A stretch of 46,782 nt of DNA from Candidatus Paraburkholderia calva (lineage in GTDB: Bacteria > Pseudomonadota > Gammaproteobacteria > Burkholderiales > Burkholderiaceae), in assembly GCA_001184395.1 (NCBI GenBank), contig LFLF01000011.1, positions 1 through 46,782 on the forward strand, in the 5' to 3' direction. Below the pieces are notes generated by a model, which was given only the letters and a program-made list of their open reading frames with translations, was not told the origin of the DNA and made no database searches. Below are positions 1-9,508 of this stretch, piece by piece; within the stretch, counting starts at the first letter, position 1, and each line of letters opens with the position of its first letter. The position numbers and the translations under genes were made by a program.

Positions 1-288
1 ATCAGCGCTTTCTGGCTCGCATAGGCGCTATCTCCATAGACACCTTGCTCTTGCCCGTGCAGCAATTTCGGCAGCAGAGGTTGGCCGGCGTGACCACCGC
101 GCTATGTGCGAGGCCGCTTTGACTGTCGACCCCGATGTGCAACTTCATGCCCCAATACCACTGCTTTCCCTTGCGCATCTAATGCATCTCAAGATCAATG
201 CCCACAACTCGTCGCGTCGCGTGCGCTTGCGGCAAGTCTCGAACCCCGCACCTTGATCCGCGGTCATCGCCAGGGTCTGCTGCTTCAT
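1..288 (-). pseudogene. IS5-family transposase remnant, runs off the window
   Basis: Reading leftwards from 288, the N-terminus starts MKQQTLAM and continues with TADQGAGFE and a KRTRRDE stretch, typical of IS5-family transposases found in Burkholderia. The sequence then jumps to the catalytic-core region ([13 protein letters not shown], then HSAVVTPAN and [14 protein letters not shown]) in a different frame. About 100 residues between the two parts are missing, and the gene continues beyond base 1. It would encode a DDE transposase, but with an internal deletion and a frame change it is dead. The family call is recognised from sequence; the exact IS name is not determined. Confidence 0.75.
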
Positions 289-365
289 CGTCGTTTGCCT
301 TTCTCCTTGCACGTGCGCTCTATAACACCTGACAAGCACAAGCGGTGGACTTAATCAGCGTTGCC

Positions 366-1535
366 TTAGAACTTGTGACGCACGCCCAAGATGACGATTT
401 CCTGGTGGCTGCTGCCGCTATCGTAGCCGTACGAGCCGATCGACGCCTGCGCCGAGCTCAGGCCGCCAGTCGTGCCGTTGCGCTGTTCGCCGCTGGCGTG
501 CTGGTAGGCAGCAACCGCATAGAAGTCGGTGCGCTTCGAGAGCAAGTAGTCGGCGCCCAGGCTGGCCTGGTGATACGTAGCCGACGAATCACCGCCCGAC
601 TTCGTGTAGGCGTAGCCTGCGCCAACCAGCAGCGCCGGGGAAACCTGGAAGTTCACGAAGCCGTTGCCGACGTTGAAGTGCTCGGAGCCGAAGCGCGAGC
701 CGCCGTCAGCCTTGAACTGCGCATTGCTGTACGAACCGCCGACCGTGAACGCGCCGATCGAGTACTGAACCGTGCCACGTGCGATACTGATGGCGTGCGC
801 CGAAGCGTAGGCGTTGTTGATCGGGCCGTCGAACAGTGCATCCGACGTCATGCTGTTCCACGTGCTTGCCGTCGTAGGCGGAATGCGGCCGGCGTTCGGG
901 TTGTTCGCGTAGAAGTAGCCGCCTGCGACCGCCAGCGGGCCCTTGTTGTACGTCGCGGCTGCCGACCACGTTTGGCCTTGGCCATTTGCGCCTGCGACAC
1001 CCGACACGCCATACAGACCTTCGAATTGGAAGCCTGCGAAGACCGGCGAAACGTACTTAATTGCGTTGCTCACGCGCAGCGAGTTGTCGTCGTTATCGAC
1101 GTCGCCCGGCGTTGCGAACACGGAACCCCAGTAGTTGTCAGCCGTGATGCCTTGCACCATGTCGACGAGCGGATCGTATTGACGACCGAGCGTGACTGTA
1201 CCCCACTGGGCGCCGGACAGGCCGACGAATGCCTGACGGCCGAACTCACGATCATTCTGGCCCAGTCGGCCGGTGCCGATGTCGAAACCGTTTTCCAACT
1301 GGAAGATCGCCTTCAGGCCATCGCCCAGGTCTTCCTGACCCTTCAAGCCCCAACGGTCGCCGGACAGGTTGCCATTGATCATGGCGAACTGGTGGTCGCC
1401 ATTGACGTTGGTGTTGCTGACGTAGCCGAGACCGGCATCGATCACGCCATACAGCGTCACGCTCGATTGAGCCTGTGCCGCGCCTGCTGCTCCGAGCAGG
1501 GCCAGCGAGAGGGACGTCAGTGCGAATCGCTTCAT
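366..1535 (-). CDS. Gram-negative general porin (OmpC/Omp38-like), intact
   Basis: A 389-residue outer-membrane porin that forms a trimeric beta-barrel for passive uptake of small hydrophilic solutes. The start at 1535 gives a classic signal peptide (MKRFALTSLSLALLGAAGAAQAQ) with a GGAG ribosome site just upstream; an upstream in-frame extension to 1790 lacks signal-peptide character. The mature protein begins SSVTLYGVIDAGLGY, has the GNLSGDRWGLKGQEDLG and FELENGF-like motifs of the Burkholderia porin family, and ends in VRHKF, a C-terminal aromatic residue as needed for BAM assembly. Its length is normal. It is one of few undamaged chromosomal genes here, so it is probably still used. AT-rich sequence at about 1550-1700 should hold its promoter. 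Confidence 0.93.
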   Translation of the reverse strand: MKRFALTSLSLALLGAAGAAQAQSSVTLYGVIDAGLGYVSNTNVNGDHQFAMINGNLSGDRWGLKGQEDLGDGLKAIFQLENGFDIGTGRLGQNDREFGRQAFVGLSGAQWGTVTLGRQYDPLVDMVQGITADNYWGSVFATPGDVDNDDNSLRVSNAIKYVSPVFAGFQFEGLYGVSGVAGANGQGQTWSAAATYNKGPLAVAGGYFYANNPNAGRIPPTTASTWNSMTSDALFDGPINNAYASAHAISIARGTVQYSIGAFTVGGSYSNAQFKADGGSRFGSEHFNVGNGFVNFQVSPALLVGAGYAYTKSGGDSSATYHQASLGADYLLSKRTDFYAVAAYQHASGEQRNGTTGGLSSAQASIGSYGYDSGSSHQEIVILGVRHKF

Positions 1536-1856
1536 CGAATTCTCCACGCGAATGTTTAAAATCGTTGTTGCCGGCGCAGAGAATAACGCAACGTTTCGAA
1601 ACTTAAGAACTGAAAAAATAGTGTGTCTCGAAAAACACACAGTTGTCACGAACGCCTGTGCGTCAAGTTTTTTCGCGTGTTTTGAACGAAGATAATTTCG
1701 AGGGACAAGATTAGATGCGGAAAGTTCCGGAATGAGGCGAGGCGGTCCAAAATTCCTTCCGATTCCGCAGGCGATTACCCTCGAATTCAATAACAGTGAC
1801 AGTGCGGCGCCGCCGGATGGTACAACGATCGCTTCAAAGTGTGCACCACGCTCGTC

Positions 1857-3226
1857 TCAGACTTGCTCGTCGTGGGCAGCATCGCCCCGGCGCAACAACG
1901 CGACCGCCATGCCCGCGCTTGCGGCGACCAACATCGCTCGCCCACGGATGCCGGCGCACCATCGCATTCGCGTCCGATGCCTTGCGGCCGGCACCGATCA
2001 TCGCGCGGGCGGTCGCACGTGTGGCAGTGGATTCGACGCGCTTGATCTTGCGCGATCACTCCAGCGCCTTCGACATCGCGGATACCTTTTTGCGTGCCTG
2101 TTCCGTCAGTGCCTGTGTGTTGCGTGTGCGCCGTGATCGAACCGATCGAGCGGCGAGCGCAGCCGTCACGGGTGGGTCGCCACGGGCGCTGGCGGAGGAG
2201 ATCGGCGTGACGGTCGTCGAGGCGATCGCCGCGGCCTGCGCGGGTGTCGCGGCACGCGTCGATGCGGCGAGCATCGAACCGATCTTGGCGCGGTTGCCCG
2301 GCGGCACGCGGCCATTGTTCTGCATGCCCACGCGCCGCGCGGATCGTGCAGACGCGCCCGCGCCGCCGAGAACTCCGCGCTGAACAGCAATACGGCGGCC
2401 GAAAAATACAGCCACATCAGCAGTACCGCAAGCGACCCGGCCGCGCCGAACGCGCTGGCAGTGCCCGCGTGCATCAGATAGAACGCGAACAGCTTCTTGC
2501 CCGCTGAGAACAGCAAGGTCGACACGACGCCGCCGACCATCGCGTCGCGCCATTCGACGGGCGCCTCCGGCAGAAACTTCATCAACGCGCCGAACGCTGC
2601 CGAGAGGATCAACAGGCCGACCATGAGCTGCACGATATCGCCGACGATGACGAACGGCAAGTTGCCGAACAGCCACATGCCCGCCGCCTGAATCGCGGTA
2701 TCGAGCACGAGCGAGACGATCAGCAGAAACGCGACCCCCAGCACGAGACCGAACGACACCAGCCGCACGCGCACCATCGCAATGACGCTGGAGCGCTGTC
2801 CGCCGGAAAGCCGCCACACTATATTTTGAGCGTTGAGCGCTGTCTATATTTTGAGCGCTGTATTAAGTTAAGCGACGAAAACGTCGCGGAAGCGCCAATC
2901 GCCAACAGCACGAACGACAGCACTGCCGCAAATCACGTCCCACTACTGCGATGCGTGTTCTCGACGATACTTTGCACGCTCGCCGCCGCTTCGTTGCCGA
3001 TCAATCCGTTCACTTCGTGGAAGAGCTGACCGCGCACGGCTTCCGGCCCGAATATCCATCCTGCGACGGCAATCACCATGATGAGCGTCGGCGCCAGCAA
3101 AAACGCTGAATAAAACGCGATGCTCGCGGCGCAGCGGTTCTCGCCGAACTTCTTGAGCGCGCCCATCGCCCAGGACGTGTCTTTCTTCATCGCGGCTTCG
3201 ATCTTTTGGGTGGACACGGAACTCAT
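1857..3226 (-). pseudogene. yihY: YihY/BrkB-family inner membrane protein with C-terminal extension, decayed
   Basis: The N-terminal part (from 3226: MSSVSTQKIEAAMKKDTSWA, then GENRCAASIAFYSAFLLAPTLI) and the centre (SLVLDTAIQAAG, GALMKFLPEAPVEWRDA, LLMWLYFSAAVLLFSAEFSA) are typical of the YihY/BrkB family, formerly called ribonuclease BN, a polytopic inner membrane protein of uncertain role. Frames change near 2830-2860, where a short duplication lies, and near 2340. The C-terminal tail contains an in-frame TGA at 2056-2058, probably a former Trp, then continues through a basic helix and a VRRHPWAS-type DUF883-like membrane anchor, with another frameshift, to a stop at 1857. The tail might instead be a separate DUF883 gene, but the shared frame across 2056 favours a single extended protein. 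Confidence 0.75.
2820..2863. repeat. Short tandem duplication inside yihY
   Basis: The 17-base string TATATTTTGAGCGCTGT occurs at about 2845-2861, and a nearly identical copy with an extra GTTGA lies just before it. The AT-rich copies are unlike the surrounding coding DNA. They sit exactly where the yihY reading frame is lost, so the duplication is part of the inactivating change. Confidence 0.7.
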
Positions 3227-3597
3227 GACTGACCTCTCGTTCGATGCGGCGCAGAGCGCCGGACATACGGCGCGTAGGAGATTTCGAGTGGAAGAGGAGC
3301 ACGCCGCGTTCCAGAAGCGCGATTAGAGGAAGCTATCAGCCAGCGGTTTCATCCAAACATTGTTATCATCGCGCGGCTGTTGCGGAACCTGGAACGATTC
3401 GTGCTTACTTTGCGGCGCCTGAAGCGATTTTGGACGATGTGCCGCGCGGGTTTCGGCGGCTTGCGCGGCGAGTGAATCGGAATCGAATCGCAATCAGCGC
3501 GGCGTGTTCATGCAAACCCGATAGTGCACGGGCGAACGGGGACGCATCATGCGCCATATACTTTCAGATACCCACTCCACGACGCGTCGAGGCAACC
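3227..3597. other. Intergenic region between yihY and fdnG
   Basis: 371 bases between the divergent yihY and fdnG genes. I see no gene with family features. The stretch should hold both promoters. No convincing operator or hairpin is visible. Confidence 0.5.
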
Positions 3598-6500
3598 ATG
3601 TTGGAAATGTCACGTCGAAAGTTTTTAAAGGTCTCCGCGAGCACGCTCGCCGGTTCGAGCCTGGCTGCACTGGGCTTCTCTCTGGCACCGGCGCTCGCCG
3701 AAGTCCGTCAATACAAACTGTCCAAACTGTCGCGCACCACTGAAACGCGTAACACCTGCCCTCACTGTTCCGTCGGCTGCGGAATCCTGATGTACGGACT
3801 CGGTGACAACGCGAAGAATACCAAAGCCAGCATCATCCAACATCGAAGGCGATCCCGACCACCCGGTCAATCGCGGCACGCTGTGCCCGAAGGGTGCGTC
3901 GTTGATCGACTTCATCCACAGCCCCAACCGGTTGATGCATCCCGAGTATCGCGCCCCAGGCTCGCCCGAGTGGAAACGCATCTCGTGGGAAGACTCGCTC
4001 GACCGCATCGCCGAATTGATGAAGCAGGACCGCGATGCGAATTTCGTCGAGAAGATGCCGGACGGCAAGACGGTCAACCGTTGGCTGACCACTGGCTTCC
4101 TCGCGGCCTCGGCGGGCAGCAACGAAGTCGGTTATCTCACACACAAGACTGTACGCAGTCTTGGGATGCTCGCGTTCGACAATCAGGCGCGTGTCTGACA
4201 TGGCCCGACGGTGGCAGGTCTTGCCCCGACGTTTGGCCGTGGAACGATGACGAACCATTGGGTCGACATCAAGAACACGGACGTGATCATGGTGATGAGC
4301 GGCAACGCAGCCGAGGTGCACCCGTGCGGTTTCAAGTGGGTGACCGAGGCGAAGGCGCACCGGAGACGAAGCTGATCGTCGTCGATCCGCGCTTCACACG
4401 CACAGCATCCGTCGCCGACTTTTATGCACCGATCCGCACCGGGAGCGACATCATGCTCCTGGGCGGCGTGATCAACTATCTGCTCACGCACGACAAGATC
4501 CAGCACGAGTACGTGAAGAACTACACGGACATGTCGTTCATCGTCCGTGAGGAGACTTCGCGTTCAAGGACGGACTGTTCTCGGGTTACGACGCGCAAAA
4601 GCGCAAATACGACAAGAGCACCTGGGATTACGAGAAGGGCGACGACGGTTTCGTCAAGGTCGACCCGACGCTTCAGCATCCGCGCGCGCCTACAACCTGA
4701 TGAAGCAGCATTACGCCACACCCCGGAGATGGTGTCGAAGGTGTGCGGCACGCCGCAGACAAGTTCCTCAAGGTCTGCGAGATGCTCGCCTCGACCGCCG
4801 CGCCCAATCGCGGGGGGACGATTCTCTACGCGCTCGGCTGGACGCATCACTCCGTTGGCGCGCAGATGATCCGCACCGGCGCGATGGTGCAGTTGCTGCT
4901 GGGGAATATCGGCATCGGGCGGCGGCATGAATGTGCTTGTGCTGCGCGGGCACTCGAACATCCAGGGTCTGACGGACCTCGGCCTGATGTCAAACCTGTT
5001 GCCCGGCTACATAACCTTGCCGATGGAAGGCGAGCAGGACTACGAGGAGTACATCAAGAAACGCGCGATGCAGCCGCTGCGGCCCAATCAGCTCAGCTAC
5101 TGGAAGAACTATCACGCGTTCCATGTGAGCTTCATGAAGTCCTGGTGGGGCGACAATATCACGGCCGAGAACAACTTCGGCTTCGACATGCTGCCCAAGC
5201 TCGACAAGTCCTACGACATGCTGCAGGTGTTCTAGCTGATGGCGGCAGGCAAGATAAACGGCTATGTGTGCCAGGACTTCAATCCGCTCGCGGCCGCGCC
5301 CAACAAGGCGAAGATCGGCCTCGGTTTGTCCAAGCTGAAATGGCTAGTCATCATGGACCCGCTCGCGACCGAGACCTCCGAGTTCTGGAAGAACCACGGC
5401 GAATTCAACGATGTCGATTCGTCGAAAATCCAGACCGAAGTGTTCCGTCTGCCGACCATCTGTTTCGCGGAAGAGCGCGGCTCGCTGGTGAGTTCGCCGC
5501 GCGTGCTGCAGTGGCACTGGCAAGGCGTACAGCCGCCGGGCGAAGCGCGCAGCGATCTGGAGATCATGTCGGGTCTGTGGCTGCGGACGCGACGTGCGTA
5601 TCGGGAGAAGGGCGGCAAGTATCCCGATCCGATCCTCAAGATGACGTGGCCGTACGCGGATCCGGAAAGCCCGACGCCCGAAGAACTCGCGATGGAGTTC
5701 AACGGCCGCGCGCTCGCGGACATCACCGATCCGACGGATAAGACGAAGGTGCTCGCGAAGAAGGGCGACCAGTTGGCCAGCTTCGCGCAGTTGCGCGACG
5801 ATAGCTCGACCTCGAGCGGCTGCTGGATTTTCTGCGGTTCGTGGACGTAGGCCGGCAACCAGATGGGACGCCGCGACAACTCGGACCCGACCGGTATCGG
5901 GCAGACGCTGAACTGGGCGTGGCCGGTGAATTGCCGCGTGCTGTACAACCGCGCATCGTGCGACGTCAACAGCAAGCCTTTCGATCCGACGCGCAAGCTC
6001 ATCGCGTGGAACGGCAAGTCGTGGTCCGGGCCCGACATTCCCGACTTCAAGGTGGACGAGCCGCCGGAAAACGGCATGAATCCGTTCATCACGAATCCGG
6101 AGGGCGTGGCGCGATTCTTCGCGCGCGACGGCATGAACGAAGGGCCGTTCCCGGTGTATTACGAACCGTTCGAAACGCCGCTCGGCTACAACCCGTTCTG
6201 GCCGGACAACAAGGCCGTGACGAGCAACCCGGCAGCGCGTGTCTTCGCGGACGATCGCGCGGCGTTCGGCACGCACGACAAGTTCCCGAATACCGGCACG
6301 ACCTATCGCCTGACGGAGCATTTCCACTACTGGACTAAGCATGCGTGTCTCAATGCGATCGTGCAGCCGCAGCAGTTCGTCGAGATCGGGGAGGAGCATG
6401 CGAAGGAAGTGGGCGTGGTGGCGGGCGATCGCGTGAAGGTGTCGAGCAAGCGCGGGCATATCGTGGCGGTGGCGCTGGTCACCAAACGTATCAAGCCGCT

Positions 6501-6669
6501 GAACGTGGAGGGCAAGAAGGTGCATACCGTCGGCCTGCCGTTGCACTGAGGCTTCAATGGCCTCGCGCAGCCGGGCTATCTTGTCAACACGCTGACGCCT
6601 TCCGTGGGCAGTGGGAACTCGCAGACACCCGAGTTCAAGTCGTTCCTCGTGAAAGTCGAGAAAGCATAA
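3598..6669 (+). pseudogene. fdnG: Formate dehydrogenase-N major subunit, selenocysteine-type, decayed
   Basis: The catalytic subunit oxidises formate in the periplasm with a bis-MGD molybdenum or tungsten cofactor and selenocysteine. It begins MLEMSRRKFLK, a Tat twin-arginine signal, followed by the N-terminal 4Fe-4S motif (TCPHCSVGCG). The UGA at 4196-4198 lies in the FDNQARV-U-HGPTV context, so it is the genuine Sec codon. The gene is broken elsewhere: frameshifts near 3838, 4368, 4552, 4690, 4720, 4757 and 4922, nonsense TAG at 5233 (formerly Glu) and 5848 (formerly Gln), and TGA at 6547 where the family has Trp (LPLHWGF). From 4927 onward one frame remains continuous except for these stops, ending FLVKVEKA at 6669. 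A ribosome site for fdoH follows 2 bases later. No functional enzyme can come from it. Confidence 0.95.
4196..4232 (+). promoter_or_regulatory. Selenocysteine UGA codon and bacterial SECIS hairpin
   Basis: The UGA at 4196-4198 is followed by a small hairpin whose apex is GGCA-GGTCT-TGCC (4213-4225). The GGUCU loop matches the SelB-binding loop known from Escherichia coli formate dehydrogenase mRNAs, at a similar distance of about 18 bases from the UGA. The element is preserved although the gene around it is destroyed. Confidence 0.8.
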
Positions 6670-6680
6670 GGAGGCGGGAA

Positions 6681-7629
6681 ATGGCATTGCAATCGCTCGA
6701 TATCAAGCGCGTTTCCGCGACGACCACGCCGCCGCCCGGCGACCGCGTGCCGGTCATGGGCACGGTGGCGAAGCTGATCGACGTGTCGAAGTGCATAGGC
6801 TGCAAGGCGTGTCAGACGGACTGCATGGAGTGGAACGATCTGCGCGACGACATCGGCCACACGACCGGCCTTTACGACAACCCACGCGACCTCACCGAAC
6901 ACTCGTGGACGGTGATGCGCTTCACGGAGTACGAGAATCCGAAGGGCGACCTCGAATGGCTGATCCGCAAGGACGGCTGCATGCATTGCGAGGATCCGGG
7001 TTGCCTGAAGGTGTGTCCGTCGCCGGGGCGCGATCGTGCAGTACACCAACGGCATCGTGGATTTTCACGAGGAGAACTGCATCGGTTGCGGTTATTGCGT
7101 GACGGGTTGCCCGTTCAACATTCTGCGCATTTCGAAGGAGGACCATCGTGCCTACAAATGCACGCTGTATTCGGATCGCGTGGCGGTGGGACAGGAACCC
7201 GCGTGCGTGAAGACCTGCCCGACCGGCGCGATCATGTTCGGCACCAAGGTGGACATGATCGCGCAGGCCGAGGATCGCGTGGAGGACCTGAAGGAGCGCG
7301 GCTTCGAGAACGCGGGGCTGTACAACCCGGCGGGTGTGGGCGGTACGCACGTCATGTATGTGCTGCAGCAGCATGCGGACAAGCCGGAGTTGTATCACGG
7401 CCTTGCGAACAATCCGCGCATCAGCCCGCTCGTGTCGCTGTGGAAAGGCATCAGCAAACCGCTGGCGGTGGCGGGCATGGTGATCGCCGCGCTAGCGGGC
7501 TTCTTCCATTACACGCGGATCGGTCCAAACGAGGTGAGCGAGGAAGAAGAACTCAAAGCGCAATGTGAGGTGGAAGAGGCGCGTCGTCGTCGCGAAAGCG
7601 GACAGGAGCGTTTAGATGAAACACGATAA
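6681..7629 (+). pseudogene. fdoH: Formate dehydrogenase iron-sulfur (beta) subunit, one frameshift
   Basis: The beta subunit passes electrons from the catalytic subunit to the membrane cytochrome through four 4Fe-4S clusters. It starts [20 protein letters not shown] after a GGAGG ribosome site. Cluster motifs are visible: [37 protein letters not shown] and CVKTCP. A single extra G near 7024 shifts the frame inside the second motif; the downstream part ([17 protein letters not shown] onward) is otherwise complete. The C-terminal membrane anchor ([18 protein letters not shown]) remains. The end overlaps the fdoI start by 14 bases. One repair would restore it, so this is among the youngest lesions in the operon. 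Confidence 0.93.
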
Positions 7630-8131
7630 CGAACTGCGTGATGTGAAATGCAACCGGCTAATCCAGCGTTACACGCCGAACGAGCGCACCAATCACTGGA
7701 TCACCGCGATCTCGTTCATCCTGCTCGCGATTTCCGGTCTCGCGATGTTTCATCCGTCGATGTCATGGCTCTACGCGATTCTCGGCGACGTGCTCGCCAA
7801 CCGCGAGGACCGGCTGCCGGAGATCGGCAAGTACAACGCCGGCCAGAAGTTGCTGTCCTTCACGATGGTCGCGTGTCTCTTGCTGTTGCTGGCGAGCGGC
7901 ATCGTGATCTGGCGGTGCTACTTCTCGTTCTATTTTCCGATCGAGATCATTCGCGTGGCGGCCGTGGTGCATGCGTTCGCGGCCTTCGTGCTGATCGTGG
8001 GGATCATCGTGCATATCTATGCCGCGATCTGGATCAAGGGCTCGGTCGGCGCGATGAAGCGTGGCACGGTGACGTACGGATGGGCGCGCAAGCACCATCC
8101 GAGGTGGTTCAAGGAGTTGATCGGGAAATGA
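7616..8131 (+). CDS. fdoI: Formate dehydrogenase cytochrome b556 (gamma) subunit, internally deleted
   Basis: The membrane subunit carries two haems b and reduces quinone. The 171-residue frame is open, but the family is usually about 210 residues. After [12 protein letters not shown] the sequence jumps directly to [17 protein letters not shown], so about 40-45 residues are missing in frame, including the second transmembrane helix and a following loop. The rest is conserved: [11 protein letters not shown] at the start, [24 protein letters not shown] and the [10 protein letters not shown] tail. It is the last gene of the fdnG-fdoH-fdoI operon. With a helix gone and partners broken it is very probably non-functional. 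Confidence 0.88.
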   Translation: MKHDNELRDVKCNRLIQRYTPNERTNHWITAISFILLAISGLAMFHPSMSWLYAILGDVLANREDRLPEIGKYNAGQKLLSFTMVACLLLLLASGIVIWRCYFSFYFPIEIIRVAAVVHAFAAFVLIVGIIVHIYAAIWIKGSVGAMKRGTVTYGWARKHHPRWFKELIGK

Positions 8132-8140
8132 GGGGACGTG

Positions 8141-8404
8141 TCAGTCGATGATCCCCTGAAGGTGCGCCAGCGCGTCGTTGACGACCTCGACTGACGCGCG
8201 CTCGATCTTGTGCGCACCTCGCGCTTCCAGATCGAGCGTGCGGACCATGTTTACCAGCGCGACGCCTTGCGTATCGCTGCCGCTGCCGGACAAGGGTACG
8301 GCGAACCCCGCGAAGTTTACGCCCTGTGTAATGGGCGCAACGAGCGCGACGCCTGTTGCATTGAAGATCGCGACGACAGCACGGGACGGCTTCGCCGCGC
8401 GGCG
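8141..8404 (-). pseudogene. MazF/PemK (ChpB-like) toxin remnant
   Basis: Reading leftwards from 8404 the frame encodes AKPSRAVVAIFNATGVALVAP, then ITQGVNFAGFAVPLSG, then DLEARGAHKIER and a LAHLQGIID tail. This matches the C-terminal two thirds of MazF/PemK endoribonuclease toxins, which cleave mRNA. The N-terminus with the first beta-strands is lost, there is a stop (8405-8407) upstream, and no antitoxin gene is visible. It lies convergent to fdoI and divergent from fdhE, interrupting an otherwise co-directional formate block. The residual frame has no start codon. Confidence 0.7.
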
Positions 8405-8498
8405 TTAGCTGCTATGCTAGTCGAGCGAGGCCTCGCCGCCGGCCCGGACCCGTGTCAAATTTCATCTTCATCCGTACCGCATCTCCCGAGGACAAACC

Positions 8499-9498
8499 GT
8501 GGTCCAACGCATTCTCGAAGCCGCCAGGATCGAATCGCTCGATCCTTCGGCGATCCCGCGCCTGCGCGTGCCCGAGCGCGCACACCGTGTTCAGTGTGCG
8601 CGCCGCGCGTCTCCTTCTGCAACTCGCGGACGTGAGCAATCCGATCGCCGGTTATCTGCGCCGCCTCATGGCTGCGCTCCCCGATGCGCAGCAACGCGCG
8701 CTGAGCACGTTTGCCGCGACGCTGTCCTCGCGCAAATCCATCGAGCTGAACCAGCAGCATTCGATGCCCATCGCGCCCGCAGCAACCGGAGACGCGCGAT
8801 CCGGTCTGGCGCGACGTGCTGTTCATGCTGCTCGACAACATCGAAGCCGCCGGCGCGCTGACGCTGCCGCTCGCGCAACTCGTCGCGCGCCTGCGCTCGA
8901 TGAGCGTCGCTTCGCTCGACGCGCAGGCCGACGCCATCGTTTCGCTGCGCTTCGCGGAGATCGATCCCGCCACCGCGCCGTTTCTGATGGCCGCGTTGCA
9001 GGTCGTGTGGACGGACATCGCAAGCCGCATCGCGGTGTCGGATTTGCCGTATCTCGACACGCCCGGCGTGTGTCCGGTGTGCGGGTCGGTGCCGGTGGCG
9101 AGCGTCGTGCGAGTGGGCGGTCCGTTCGACGGCTATCGCTACGCGCAGTGCGTGCTGTGCGCGACGGAGCATCACGTCGTGCGCGCGAAGTGCACCAATT
9201 GCGATTCGACCAAGGGCATCGCCTATCACGCGATGCGCACCGACGACGCCGACGACACCGCCCAGGAAAGCGAGGAAGAGCAGGCCCGGCACGCGAAGAA
9301 TGCACCGCTGAAAGCCGAGTCGTGCGACGAATGCGGTACGTATCGCAAGATCGGTTATCAGGACAAGGCCTACGCTTCGAGCCTTACGCCGACGATCTCG
9401 CCAGCCTCACGCTCGACCTGCTGATGAGCGATGCGGGCTATCGACGTGCCGCACCGCATCCGTGGCTGTGGCCGGAACACGCCGATGGCGACGCGTAG
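8499..9498 (+). pseudogene. fdhE: Formate dehydrogenase accessory protein FdhE, decayed
   Basis: FdhE is a cytoplasmic zinc-ribbon protein needed for maturation of respiratory formate dehydrogenases. The GTG start at 8499 has a GAGGA ribosome site and gives VQRILEAARIESLDPSAIPR. The four rubredoxin-like cysteine pairs are still readable (CPVC, CVLC, CTNC, CDEC between about 9070 and 9340). Frames change near 8580, 8625, 8795 and 9378; the C-terminus (PYADDLASLTLDLLMS to WLWPEHADGDA) is in yet another frame. It is followed after 10 bases by selB. Confidence 0.9.
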
Positions 9499-9508
9499 GA
9501 ACGCGCGC

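Noticed and set aside
345-1559. Long plus-strand open frame of 404 codons opposite the porin
   Set aside because: It is the antisense shadow of the porin gene and has no family features; the minus strand has signal peptide, porin motifs and C-terminal Phe.
3598-4198. fdnG ends at the UGA at 4198
   Set aside because: The context ARV-U-HGPTV and the SECIS hairpin identify a Sec codon; the true C-terminus is at 6669.
5344-6687. Long minus-strand open frame opposite fdnG
   Set aside because: Arg/His/Val-rich shadow translation typical of GC-rich coding DNA; fdnG motifs are on the plus strand.
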